From assembly GCA_019915135.1 (NCBI GenBank), contig JAHLMK010000001.1, positions 372,001 to 436,000 on the forward strand: a stretch of 64,000 nucleotides of DNA. The letters run 5' to 3'. Shown here piece by piece: positions 9,615 through 22,007 of the stretch. Source of the DNA: Strobilurus pachycystidiatus. Its lineage: Eukaryota; Basidiomycota; Agaricomycetes; Agaricales; Physalacriaceae. The notes under the pieces are model-generated. The model was not told the DNA's origin. It saw nothing but the letters and a program-made list of their open reading frames with translations, and made no database searches. How positions within the stretch are numbered: the first letter of the stretch is position 1; each line of letters starts with the position of its first letter. The translations under genes were made by a program, and so were the position numbers.

Positions 9615-11824
9615 CTTGTGTGGACTCTGGAGTGTCTAACAACGCGTCGCCGCCGACATGTTTGGTCCTAACGCGCGATTCCTGGATGTAGAGCTGCATC
9701 TACTTGAGCTAGCAAGATACAGGAAAAGGCAGGGTCCATACCTGACGCAAGCGACCGTAGCCGGAGCTTCGCATCGTAAATTCGAGAGGATTTCACGACA
9801 TCAAACCAATGCGAGCCATCGCACATTCCCAAGCACGTTCGAATTTCATGAATTACTCGGTCTACACGATGCCCGACCATCGCATCCTTCGCGCATTTCG
9901 CCATTGGACCTGGTGTTGCATCAGGTTTGTGAATTTGGGAATCCCGTACGCGCTTTGTTCTAAAAGTAGCTCAACGAGGCAATGGACTAGTAGAGGCCCG
10001 GAGGGACTTACATCATGTGGCGTTCATGTGGCTGTCACGGTTCTGACCTAGACTCTCTGAGAAGTCAATTGGTCCAAAGGGGACCAGGAGGAGCCACAAC
10101 CGTGGGTATTTTTTTGAAAGAACTCAAAACCAAGCAAGAATCATCCACAGAATCACTTCCCGCATCCACTACTCGCCAAGGTGGGTACCATGTTACGCCT
10201 GAGTCGTTTAGAACAAGGGGTCTAGGTTGTTGGACAAGCCAAGAAGGAATCTCTCTGTGCTGTTACATCGACATGAGCAGAGCAACCCGAAGCTCGAAAG
10301 GGACGACAGACATACCATTGCGGTGGGTCAAACACCAGAGTGATAGATGAGCGCTGCTTAACAAGCAATAGCACTTCAAACGATGTTAGCGGATGCAGCA
10401 CACAGCGACAACACTAGGTGGCCCAACCTTCTTAGAGCCGCATTCTCCATTGCGTTGTGGTGTCACGACATAGATTCAACCGCGGGAACGAAAACTGGGA
10501 AACGGAGTTCTACACAAGACCGAGGGTGCGACGACTCGCACATCTAAAGCGTAACACCTGGATGGTGCTGCTATTCATGGCGAGAGATCAGAGTCTGTCA
10601 AGGAAAATGCCTACACCAAGCCAAGCTTCGGTCTTCGTGTCGATGCAGGTGAGGCCTCGGCGGCGTCATTTTCCCGGGAACCTCGGACAGGATTGTTCAA
10701 ATACTCTACTAACAACTGACGGTCAGGACAGTGGCAAAAGTCAATTACTATATGAGGGACTTACCTCCCATTACTCGCAACCGGCCTAGTAAGGAGCACC
10801 GTGCCAACCTGGTGCCAACAGACACCTTTACTGCGGACGAGAATAGATGCCCACGCCCAGGTAACATTTTCATTGAGAAAACGGATTGCGTGCATGATGA
10901 ACATCAAACACTAGCTATAGGTAGAATCTGGGAGCTGAACGAGGATTACTGTGACCCTCCTCGAGGTCAGCACAGCTCAATGACTGAGAGGGAGATTTCA
11001 GCGCACCAATCGCACAGGAAGAATGCAATGTCGTTGTGTATTTGACAATAACGCCAGGTAGGAAGACAACACGCGCCGATTCCAGGACCTTCCTTGACCA
11101 ATGCGCGTTTCCCAGAACCGACGGCATAGAGGATGAACATGATCTCGTCCTTGTAACATCGCTTCAAGATGGGTACGATGCTGGCACGGGTTGAACTGCC
11201 TCAAAGGACGAGCGGTCGGGCAACGAAGATCACATTTTGCTGCCCGCAGTGAGTATTTTAGCCACTTTTTGGGGAGACACGATTGAAATGAACGAACGAG
11301 GGTCCCACTGCCGTATCCTGGCTGCATCTGTCTATTGGTCCACTCCTTCCTTTGGAAGACACAAGTAAGACACCGGTGCGCACTTCTCCGCAATCCAGAT
11401 GGAGGACAGGCCCCGCAGAGCGGATACTGACAATGTACGCGAGAGCAGTCTGTTCAGAGGATTAGCAATGACAAACGGCGGACTAAAAATTGCGCACGAG
11501 ATAGTCATAGCCCTACGAGCGCCCAGGATCCAAACTCTCATTGGCGCGCACGACTTATTTTGTTAAAATCTGTTTTGGCGGAAAGGCGCTGTTTGTGCGT
11601 AATGGAGGAGGAAAGGTATGGCCGCCCAGAAAATCATTGCCTGGGCCCGTTGCCAGTGATTCGCGGTGGACCCATTTCGCCCTATGTTGGTCGTGGGTGA
11701 TGAGGGGAGGGTGGCATGGTGGTGGTTGGAGGGAAAGATGGGCGCGAAGCGGAGTATTGCCATTTCGGTCAGCGCCGATTCGTCGATCGGGATGGCCAAT
11801 TTGGGACGGCGCTCTCATCCTTCT
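9615..11824. other. 2.2 kb without a recognisable gene
   Basis: Frames of up to about 160 codons occur on both strands but none shows a family motif, and they do not join through plausible introns. It may be old repeat sequence or decayed genes. Confidence 0.35.
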
Positions 11825-11975
11825 TCTTACAGGACCCCGGATAATACCCTTTGAGGACCGAGGCCAAAAGTACCAAAATTTTCGGCCCGTGTCCGGACTT
11901 CAAAATTTTTCGTGTCCGGACTTTTCCTGGCTTATGACCCAAGTCTGTTCAGACGGAGTCTTTTTCAAGTTTTTT
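11825..11975. repeat. GTCCGGACTT-rich dispersed repeat, short copy
   Basis: The stretch from GGACCCCGGATAATACCC through GAGGCCAAAAG and two GTGTCCGGACTT motifs to GACCCAAGTCTGTTCAGAC matches the reverse complement of parts of 25135-25602. The interior is shorter here, so this is a deleted or rearranged copy. Confidence 0.6.
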
Positions 11976-12514
11976 CAAGTTGCGAAAAGAGAGAAAAAGA
12001 AGAGAAAGAGGAGAGAATTAGAAATGTAGCTGTCGATGTACTCGCCGCACTGTTTGATGCAGAACGCCGTAGGTAGCGAATAATGAACGTTCCCGTTCTT
12101 GAATTCAAGTGCGACCAAAGTGTCGATTTGGCCTGGGTTTTGTTTTCAAGCCCATGTCCATCCGGAGAACGGCCGTTTTTGGACTTGGGACTCAGCCAAT
12201 CGTTTTCAAGTCGCTTATCTCGATAAGATTATTCTCGCGCCGACATCGCCAGCAACTGATCAAACACCGTCTCTCTCCTCTTGCCAGCACAGCGCGACGA
12301 CCAGGTCGCGCCATCCAGCCCCAGGTCGCTGCCTGGGGCCTTTCTCACCTTTTCCTTCTTATTTACAACTCTCGGCGCACACAAATCGCGACTTCACGGG
12401 CTCACGACAGCCGTGGATGACGTTGGCACGCATCGACGCGCGCCAATTGACATCTAGACGACGCGGAGGACGCGTAAGCCCTGCGAATGCAGGCACTCGT
12501 TACTCCGGAGATAC
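11976..12514. other. Region between repeats, nothing recognised
   Basis: About 540 bases up to the target duplication AGACT of the LTR element. No gene or repeat could be supported. Confidence 0.35.
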
Positions 12515-12519
12515 AGACT

Positions 12520-12787
12520 TGTAAGAGTCGGTATACCTCTTCGCCTTAATCACGCCTAGAGCTCAGCTTGACCAATTATATAGGTTCAACGAGCGGAAGA
12601 CATGACGGGGCTAAAGGTAACGACTAAAGCTACCCCGAGTACATCTACGGTATATATGGTCAGCGTTATCTAATCTTATCTGTTCTATTCATACAAACGT
12701 CTCTAATGCATAGTCTGCAAGCTATCTACTAGTCCATGAGCTGTAAGGCCCCTAGGGTAGTGAAGACCTATAGGTCAGATCCTTACA
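12520..12787 (-). repeat. LTR of the outer element (3' LTR in minus orientation)
   Basis: 268 bases, TG...CA ends, identical to 23290-23557 except for one T/C change in the run GGCCCCTAGGG against GGCCCCCAGGG. Confidence 0.93.
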
Positions 12788-12799
12788 TACCCCCCAATT
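12788..12799 (-). promoter_or_regulatory. Polypurine-tract-like site of the outer element
   Basis: On the minus strand AATTGGGGGGTA lies directly before the TG of the 3' LTR, the place where plus-strand DNA synthesis is primed. It supports the minus orientation. Confidence 0.55.
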
Positions 12800-15442
12800 A
12801 GACCCAGCCATGGGTCTCAACTATAAGCAGGCTATCCCGGCAATGTCTCAGGTTACGTGAAGCACGGCCAGTTGTGTAGCAAGTATGTAAGTAACGTCCG
12901 GAGTTCTTACTATACCAGCCAGAGCAAGAAATCATCCTGTTTATCAGACTCATTTCTCTTGCTCTTGAAGTCAAAAACCCAGTCGTGCTCTCTAGCTGGC
13001 AGAGTTTCATCTGACAGCTTGAAGAGTGACCGAGACCACTGAGCGCTACCAATTCTGACTGAGTTTCATCTGTCATTAAAGTGGTATCTGCTGCAGCAGT
13101 GACAAACTGGTGTAAGAATGATGAAGTGAGCGTGGCAGACACGGATCCATCGTTATTGTCGCGATCAACGCGAGATATGATGATTGTGGAATCGACATGA
13201 TTGCAAATAGCACGTGCAATAGACACTGGATGAGATGGGTGCCGTGAAAGCAACGGTCCAGTTGATGAGGCATCCAGCTCAGACATTGCAGCTCCATGCG
13301 CATTGATGTTGGTCTGACCGGGACATCCCCCATTGTCAGCGATGGTCTTATCCTTGGTGCGCTCAACTTGGTACATGAGCCTCGGTTTGAGGCGCCCTGC
13401 CCGAGCACAGCCACGCATACGTGAACGCGGCGGTAGTTGGCTCATACACTCATCCTCCGATACTTTCAATGGTTTGTGTATGTTCGTCGAGGACGTGGAT
13501 CGACGCTCTCGGTGACCATAATCACAAGGTTGTCGGCGGATCCAGATGCGTATCAACTGATACACTGACAATGCAGCGAGGTACGTGATGCCACGTTTCT
13601 TGAGACTGGTACCCTTCTTGGCATTGCGGTTCATGCTGATGACAGAGGTAGTCGAGTTGGCACAACTGCAGCGCGCGAGTGCATGGTCCAGGATTACGCT
13701 TACTTTGACGTGAACAACAACGTGCGGGTATGGCAACGACCGTTTGAACTTGCTTGGTGCGGTGGGAGTCGTCGATAGATTGGAATAGCGGACCTGATGT
13801 ACGGCAACCACGACGAGGGCGCTTCTCGATCGGACTCGGAGCTGCCTTGAATTCATATACGGGCCGATTGCTGGTAGGTACATTTCCTCCCTGACTTGAC
13901 GACGTTCGTGGTCTTCAACATTGCTGTATGACTTGCGCATAACATATTGCCTCAAAACAGTGACTACTTCGACGCAATTAGCAGACACGGATGCGGACGT
14001 TAGCATTGTGACCCGCATTTCACGCGCGTCGCGCAATCGAAGGAGGTATGTGTCTTTTGGCATGTGCGGAGCTTTTCTCACAGATTGAGCAGTCCTCATT
14101 CTAGATTCAATCGGATCCTCCGTAGCCGGGATTTGTGCTATTGGTACGTCTGCATGTAGGTCGTTGCGTGGTTTAACGTGCGCCAGCGCGTGCGTCCTGT
14201 CCAGATTGTTGACGACGTTATTGGAACTAACATTTTGCTTCACAGATGTCACAGCCGTTTGCCACCATATCCCCTCCTCCAAAACGGACCTGGTGGTCAG
14301 GAGCCCTATGCACACCATGGGCGTGTCGCACGAGTTGACAATTTGCAGACGCTCGTCAAACAGCCGTATGCAGGACCCATTGACGCACTCGTAGGTGCAA
14401 ATCTCCAAAGCAACAGCGAGGTTATCGACGCTAGTGGCAGAGATGTCACTGAGGTTTATGAGATGGTCGTAACAACTGAGTATAGTAAAAACGAATTCGG
14501 ACAGCATAGAGGAAGGGTGTTGGCCAGCTCGGTCGAGCCAATAGAGGTAACGTTGTTCTTGTTGGTCTTTGTGTTGCGTGATGCTGACCAAGTTCCTCAA
14601 GTCATTATCTATGCTTGCCATCTCTTCCTCAACTTGATGATGTCCGACATCGTTCACAAATCTATGACTCAAATGGCAGGCTCCCGAAATATTGTGCATA
14701 CAAATCCGAAGTGGCACTGACAAACATTCTTGTAGCATGACGACCACACAGTGGACGATCACGGCGCCGAGGCCAAAGACTTCATTGTCCAGGTATGAGA
14801 ACACAATCCACCAGTCGGGACCATTTCTCATCTGAGCAATTCCAAACAGCCGTGCGGTGGACTCCTTTCCTCTCCGAGAACTTTGACTTCCATCACCACA
14901 GTTGTCGGTCTTGACGTTGAAAAGGAAGCCGGTCATAATATTGAATGTTACGGAGACCATTTCTCCGGCGTCGAATACAAGATGCGACTTTAGGTAAGTG
15001 GTTTGGCGCTTGCCGGAAACATTCACACAGCCGTCAGCAGTGTCCTCCCTGGCACGAAGGCAAGTGCTGTCTTCTAACTCCCAGAGACAATTCCCTCTCT
15101 CTGTGGTGCCTTGAGGCCCATTACGGACTCCTACACTGCAAGTTGCGGGGTCTTTTGCCTGCTTGATCACGGAGTCAAGTGCTAACGACACCCTGCAGTC
15201 CAAAGCATGCGATCCCCGGATCGTATCCTCTTCGACGGTGGGCTCAATGAAGTTTGCAAACGTGCTGTCACAATTGCAGGACTCGTCAACGGCGGGGTTG
15301 ATAGCCTGCCATCCACGCAATGACGATGGGCCAATTAACTCTGAGCTGAGCGTCGCTGACGGTGAGATTGCATGTGAGATCGAGACAACGTCTTGCACGT
15401 AAAGGGAACGCCTTGGCGTGCAACTGTACGACAACACGGAGG

Positions 15443-16993
15443 TGTCATGATGCGTCTCCAGGCAGACCACTTGTCTCATCTACACAGCCGCACGGCTCAT
15501 CGCCACAGCCACAACTCTGGCTCGCTATGGCTGCACACACATCTATGATCTATCTTCCATGCCACAGAAGCTCTACCGGGAGGTAAAGCAGGATGATGAC
15601 AGAGTCTAGACGCATCAGGAGCTCCGGGAGCACCTGCGCATACTCTCATAGTGGATCAATGTGAACACCAGGGAACCGGTACTTGTCACAGCATGACAGT
15701 AGCTTCTCTTGGTCTTGGATCACTTCTCAGACCATTGCACACATCGTTGTAATGGCCACAACACTCAGGAACAGCTACAGCACTCAAGAAGGAAGCACAC
15801 ACAAAGTACCACTACCAGGAATCGCTCTAGAGACTCGTGGAGTCATCTAGAGGTATATCTATTGAAGGAGAAGTCACAACACTAACACTCGACACTTGAA
15901 GAGCCTCTGGACCGCAGGAGAAGGTTGTAGAACCTTGGAGAAGGTCCCAGAAGGTTCAGGGCGCCTCCAGAACGTCATCCCGCCGCATTGGGCGCTCTGA
16001 CTCACTCAGGAGTCGCTGCAGCATGTGGAGCGGCGGGATCCCGCCCTTTACCCGCTCTGACTCATTCAGGAGTCTCTGGAGTCATCCCAGGAACTTCTTG
16101 GCAGCCTATGACTCGAGCCAAGTCTATACTTAGGCGCATGAGCGCATGCTCCCGCCATTCCCGCCCTCCCGACCAATGGCAGCCCGCCGATCGGGCGCCC
16201 CGCCCCTTGAAACAGTGGATTAAGTGTCTTCCATCGCATCCGACACAGTGGGAGCTCTGACTCAGTCAGTAACCAATTTGGGACACTAGAATGGTATATA
16301 AGTCGAAGTACATTCACCTATGTACTTCAGAGCTGGACATTATTGCATCTGCGCTATTGTATATTCCTTCGCAGTACCCTTTGGCATCTTGCCTCTGCCA
16401 TTGGGGAATTGCTCTCTAAGGGGCCCTCTCTCATTGTACGCTTCACTCTCTGCTGAATCGTACTCTTACTCGTCATCCTCTCCTCCCTCTCCACTATCCC
16501 TTTGCCACAGGATTGTCCTTGCGTCACTGAGTACGCCGTCGACATGCCATGCAACTGGACGCTCCCTCTCATTGATGGTATCCCGTGGGGATCTCTGTCG
16601 AGTGGGTCAGGGATGAAGATGGATGGATCTCTCGGACACTGGCTGTACGTTTGCTCTCGTCGAGGACGAGGCAATGGTGCAGTCACTGTTGGATTGCTGT
16701 CTATGCACCGAGGGTGCTAGACATTGATCCCCGCTTGTGTAGCGCTACCCCCATGGAGTGTAATGAGTGGCGCAGGTGAATAGGATCCACAACGACACAA
16801 TGGGTCTACCGTTGAGCAAGACAACGGCTAGACAAGATGAACAGGAGTCTTACTAGGCAGAGTGCCTAGGAGGTCTCCTGGCCTCCACCCCGAGGACGGC
16901 TTTGGGACATGGGATTCACATATGGAGGTGTGCAGTTGCCGTGTGGCGCTGTATGAGCTTGAGCACGTGAGAGTGCTGGCTCAGGTCCTAACA
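15443..16993 (+). repeat. 5' LTR of the nested element
   Basis: 1551 bases. Contains three GCTCTGACTCA boxes, the palindrome GGCGGGATCCCGCC near 16033, a CCAAT box near 16272 and a TATA box at 16295. Frames inside it (for example 15988-16260) recur in the 3' LTR and are not taken as genes. Confidence 0.93.
16295..16302 (+). promoter_or_regulatory. TATA box of the nested LTR
   Basis: TATATAAG, preceded about 23 bases upstream by CCAATTT. It is the best promoter candidate for transcription of the nested element and has an identical copy at 19304-19311. Confidence 0.6.
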
Positions 16994-18451
16994 ATATGTC
17001 CAGCTCTCTCCTACTCGCTGTGGAGGTTAGGCAACGGTTACTCGACAAGGACACCCTCGAACAAGGAGTACTGCATGGTGCAGTCTCCCGTCCACTACTT
17101 CCACCTTGGAATAACGCTTCCGGACACCACTGCCTCAGCACAATTGCTCCCCTTGTCCGAGCTCGCAGAGACCCAGTATCAAGCGCACCAACCAATGTCA
17201 CGGTACCCAAACCAACAAAACGATCTGGTCTCTCTTGATACAGGAATCTTCTGGGCAGAGCTGCATGGGTTATAGACGCGGTCTATAGGTTGATAAGTTT
17301 GAAGAAGAACCGGGTTCTTCTTCACTCTTGGTGTACCGATACACTACCCCGAAGCCTTGAACAACTGGAGTCTCCTTGACGCCTAGCTCGCGGACTATCT
17401 CACGGGCTTCTAGCTTGGAGACTCGACGCACAACTCATACATCATTTGATGAAGGTGGACATCCACTACACCCATCAAACCAAATATCTCGCTTGAGTAC
17501 TCTGGGAGTACCTCAAGGAGCATGTTGGCGGACGCACCTGATCGGAGATCAGAGTGTTGCCCTTTCTAGCAGCCTAAGAACCCTGGCGCTTTTCTCTCAT
17601 ATACATTTGAGAACCTTCGGAACACGGTTCAACAAACTTGCCAATTCTACCGCCAGCACCCGTCCAATCGTCTCATCTTGGATTGACTATTGAAACCAAT
17701 GATCCTTCTGCGCGACGCGACTACTTGCGTACTCATGCTCCCTCTCTGGCACCAGGTGCAGTGAAGGTTGAGCCCAAACACTCAAGGGTACCAGCACAGA
17801 CACTCTCATCCTCAGGGAGGATGGAGAGTGGTGACATCGCATCCACGGACCCTTCCCCACTCAAGAGAGTCTCTCTCCCTCTTGGTCATCCACCACCGAG
17901 CCAATCCTCAGCATCAACTGTTGGGACCCTTCAGACACAAGGACCGTTCTCAGGACCTCGGGGAGGACAACCTGAAACCAATGACGAGTCTCCACCACTA
18001 GTCTTCTCGGTGGACCGAGAAGCTTGAGGAGGGGATGCTGCCACAATCCAAGACCCACTTTTTTCATGAAAAGATGTGGTTGCGAGGACTAGGGAGGACA
18101 ACAATGACCGCGCGGCGGGATAGTTGTGCCTCGGACACACTGGTCCATGAAGAAACGGAGATACAATCGAGGACTATCCCAAGAAGACGCCACACATTGA
18201 GCGGAGGACATCCATACTCGAGACAAGCGCCATACCCCAGAGGAAGTTACCCACCAAAAGGACACCAGTCACCGCAGCGCCGGAGACACAATCCAAGGAC
18301 TCACAACTAGAGAGCCACACCCACGCTTGCAACACTCAAACTTAGAGCATCATCCCATATCACCCGTTTGGGACTGGAAGACAGAAACCCTTGGAGCGAG
18401 TCCATTGACGTCTTTGCCTTCTTGGGGACAAGAAGCTTGAGGAGGGGATAT
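16994..18451 (+). other. Internal region of the nested element
   Basis: Holds short plus-strand frames (16996-17238, 17376-17693, 17638-18027, 18035-18310), the third rich in Pro and Ser. They may be remnants of a gag frame. No zinc knuckle, protease or polymerase motif is visible. It ends in the purine run GAGGAGGGGATA before the 3' LTR. Confidence 0.5.
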
Positions 18452-20002
18452 TGTCATGATGCGTCTCCAGGCAGACCACTTGTCTCATCTACACAGCCGC
18501 ACGGCTCATCGCCACAGCCACAACTCTGGCTCGCTATGGCTGCACACACATCTATGATCTATCTTCCATGCCACAGAAGCTCTACCGGGAGGTAAAGCAG
18601 GATGATGACAGAGTCTAGACGCATCAGGAGCTCCGGGAGCACCTGCGCATACTCTCATAGTGGATCAATGTGAACACCAGGGAACCGGTACTTGTCACAG
18701 CATGACAGTAGCTTCTCTTGGTCTTGGATCACTTCTCAGACCATTGCACACATCGTTGTAATGGCCACAACACTCAGGAACAGCTACAGCACTCAAGAAG
18801 GAAGCACACACAAAGTACCACTACCAGGAATCGCTCTAGAGACTCGTGGAGTCATCTAGAGGTATATCTATTGAAGGAGAAGTCACAACACTAACACTCG
18901 ACACTTGAAGAGCCTCTGGACCGCAGGAGAAGGTTGTAGAACCTTGGAGAAGGTCCCAGAAGGTTCAGGGCGCCTCCAGAACGTCATCCCGCCGCATTGG
19001 GCGCTCTGACTCACTCAGGAGTCGCTGCAGCATGTGGAGCGGCGGGATCCCGCCCTTTACCCGCTCTGACTCATTCAGGAGTCTCTGGAGTCATCCCAGG
19101 AACTTCTTGGCAGCCTATGACTCGAGCCAAGTCTATACTTAGGCGCATGAGCGCATGCTCCCGCCATTCCCGCCCTCCCGACCAATGGCAGCCCGCCGAT
19201 CGGGCGCCCCGCCCCTTGAAACAGTGGATTAAGTGTCTTCCATCGCATCCGACACAGTGGGAGCTCTGACTCAGTCAGTAACCAATTTGGGACACTAGAA
19301 TGGTATATAAGTCGAAGTACATTCACCTATGTACTTCAGAGCTGGACATTATTGCATCTGCGCTATTGTATATTCCTTCGCAGTACCCTTTGGCATCTTG
19401 CCTCTGCCATTGGGGAATTGCTCTCTAAGGGGCCCTCTCTCATTGTACGCTTCACTCTCTGCTGAATCGTACTCTTACTCGTCATCCTCTCCTCCCTCTC
19501 CACTATCCCTTTGCCACAGGATTGTCCTTGCGTCACTGAGTACGCCGTCGACATGCCATGCAACTGGACGCTCCCTCTCATTGATGGTATCCCGTGGGGA
19601 TCTCTGTCGAGTGGGTCAGGGATGAAGATGGATGGATCTCTCGGACACTGGCTGTACGTTTGCTCTCGTCGAGGACGAGGCAATGGTGCAGTCACTGTTG
19701 GATTGCTGTCTATGCACCGAGGGTGCTAGACATTGATCCCCGCTTGTGTAGCGCTACCCCCATGGAGTGTAATGAGTGGCGCAGGTGAATAGGATCCACA
19801 ACGACACAATGGGTCTACCGTTGAGCAAGACAACGGCTAGACAAGATGAACAGGAGTCTTACTAGGCAGAGTGCCTAGGAGGTCTCCTGGCCTCCACCCC
19901 GAGGACGGCTTTGGGACATGGGATTCACATATGGAGGTGTGCAGTTGCCGTGTGGCGCTGTATGAGCTTGAGCACGTGAGAGTGCTGGCTCAGGTCCTAA
20001 CA
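18452..20002 (+). repeat. 3' LTR of the nested element
   Basis: Copy of 15443-16993 at a constant offset of 3009 bases; no mismatch noticed. Confidence 0.93.
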
Positions 20003-21399
20003 GGAGGCGGTTTGGAAAGACGCATCTGTCTGGGGTTTGAGCATCAATTGACTCAAAAGGTACATGTTTGGTATTCTGATTTGCTGAGTTGAGAACATTG
20101 CTGCTACGTACATTCTCCCGACATGAGGAAATTCGTTGTTGTCAATAGTGGTATTGGATTGTCGACAGCTCTGAGAACGTTCAACCAGCATCTGAAGCTG
20201 TCGGATCACGGCGACCCTGCGGAAAAGGGTCACGAAGCTCACAGTTTCATCCAGACTTTCCGCAGCGAAGGCTTCAGATAATGTTGATGAATTCCAGGCG
20301 CGAACACGCTGTGGCAACAACCACGAACTACGGTGAGTCTTGTTCGCCTTGCCGAGCGCATCCTTGGATCTGACGCGTCGTTTGAGAATAGCGTGGCTCA
20401 GGTTGGCTACTGTATCCTCCCCGATTTGACAACCGTCCTCGTCAACCAGTAGACGTCGTATATGGATAATGACAACGTCCCACACATCTTTAACGACGAT
20501 GAACTTGAATTCATCCGTACGATTCACGGTCAAATCACATACAGTAGCATTTAGCAAGGGATCAACTCAAAGACACGCCGTACGATTCTTCGATTCAATG
20601 CTGGCCCATGCGTCCCAATCTTTTACAGCAATGCAACTATGCGCCACCGTGCGGACATGGGCTTGGGCGACGGTAACAGGAATTAGGATCTTGGATTCAC
20701 ACAGACCTTCAGTGGCCAGGGTCCATTCTGGACGCCTTAGTAGCGGTGACAAACGGTGTTTCTCTCTCGCTGTTTTCTTGAAACTTGTGGCCATGAAATT
20801 GTCAGTCTCATGACAATAAAAAGGACCTTTGAAATCTGGTTGTCTACTCAGTGGTGCATCCTTCAGCAGCAGCGGGGGATTGAGCTCTGATTTGCTGATT
20901 GATTTCGGCGGTATCGAGTACTGTAGTGGTGTTATTGTGTCTTGCCGTGCCGGATTTTTGGTCGCATGACGAGTCAACGATGTATCATTGGCAAACTCTA
21001 CAAGTACATGGCTGGTAGTGACTGGTCTTCTGGGAGTAGAGGGCAAAGCATCCTCAATGCGCTCATCGTAACGCATTGTGGCCGAATCAGATGTGCGCAT
21101 AGCTGACGCAAGCAAGCACTGACCTTGCCTTGAATCGGAAGGAAAAACGAGCAACCCGGCACGAAGTTCAGCTCCTGTTTGCTGGGGTTCGGATGTATGC
21201 GGGTCAGTTGTCCGTTGGGGATGCCAGTGCAGTTGTCGCGACCACGAGGCAGGCGTCGCAGGACGCGGCGGTCGAGACAACAATGCAATATATGTTTGAG
21301 AATATGACTTGCAGGCATGATCCTCCCATTCAAGACCAATCCGTCCATAGTAAGCTCTGCGCAAGCGACTGAGCCGCGAAGAAGAGTGCATGGCGTCTT

Positions 21400-22000
21400 C
21401 AGGGATAACAGGAATACCAGCAGCGGGGTGACTGTTAGCGTCCGTCCTAGGATCCTAAGTAGGTCGGGCCGTCTATCGAGATCGAGGGTGTTCCGCTGGC
21501 AGGAATCAACACGAGCGAGGATCGAGATGTCAATCAGACGGACTCCCCGAGTCGTCTATTGGTCTGTTCTCGCGAGAGGTCGTTCACTTTAGAGATCGAC
21601 CCGGTCGATGTCTTAAGAGGACGGTCTGTTTGGATGAGGAGACGGGGACGAGGACGAAGAACGGGATGGTTAAACGTAAAGTCCACTCTAAGGTTTTACA
21701 AGTATGATAGCGCTGTATTTATACGTCGGGCGGCGGGACCGCGCTGTCCCGCCATCTACCCAAAAGGGCGCTCCTGACTCATTCTCCAAACATCGAGAAC
21801 CTTCTTCAAGGTTCCGGCTAAAAGCGTAAACGACCCAGGCCTATCCGGCGATGGCGGGTTGTCAGCCGACGCGGCGGGAGTCGATGCCGATCAGCGGCGG
21901 GATTCACCCATGCGGTCGCGAAGGCGGAATCGATGGCGATGGGCGCGATAGGGCGGGCGGTATCATGGGAGCGCGTGGTGCTTCTTCTCAAGAAGCGCCA
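21400..22000 (-). promoter_or_regulatory. Possible internal promoter in the outer LTR element
   Basis: On the minus strand a TGAGTCA box (21775-21781) and the hairpin GCGGGAC-CGCGCT-GTCCCGC (about 21731-21752) precede a TATA-like TATAAATA (21716-21723). An ATG with a 274-codon frame follows at 21391. The layout resembles the promoter part of the nested LTR (TGACTCA boxes, GGCGGGA palindrome, TATA). It could be an internal promoter or an old solo LTR fragment. Confidence 0.4.
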
Positions 22001-22007
22001 GCCAGCT

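Larger units (their letters stand above)
15443..20002 (+). mobile_element. Nested LTR retroelement without pol (LARD-like), 4.56 kb
   Basis: Direct repeats of 1551 bases (15443-16993 and 18452-20002) start TGTCATGATG and end TCCTAACA. The target duplication is GGAGG (15438-15442, 20003-20007). I found no difference between the two LTRs, which points to a very recent insertion. The 1458-base interior holds only frames of up to 130 codons with no pol motif. Large LTRs around a short non-coding interior fit a non-autonomous LARD-type element moved by a relative's enzymes. The sequence GAGGAGGGGATA before the 3' LTR resembles a polypurine tract and, with the TATA box in the LTR, sets the plus orientation. 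A Ty3-type parent is only a guess. Confidence 0.92.
12798..21391 (-). pseudogene. Large unidentified reading frame of the outer LTR element, split by the nested element
   Basis: Three minus-strand segments lie in one frame. The first (21391-20570, 274 codons) ends in a TGA. Three codons later the frame is open from 20557 to the nested element at 20003. Joining through one GGAGG copy continues it from 15437 to the stop at 12798, about 1064 codons after the TGA. A frame this long is very unlikely by chance and the opposite strand has many stops, so it was probably coding. No YxDD, DTG protease, HHCC integrase or other family motif could be found. It could be a divergent gag-pol, an envelope-like or a captured gene. 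The TGA may be a mutation or a readthrough site. Confidence 0.6.

Noticed and set aside
14178..14720. A 180-codon plus-strand frame with VDD that could suggest a reverse transcriptase.
   Set aside because: The context lacks every other RT block, and it lies opposite the much longer minus-strand frame.
15988..16686. Frames of 90-110 codons on both strands, duplicated at 18997-19695.
   Set aside because: They lie in the LTRs of the nested element and repeat only because the LTRs repeat; no protein motif.
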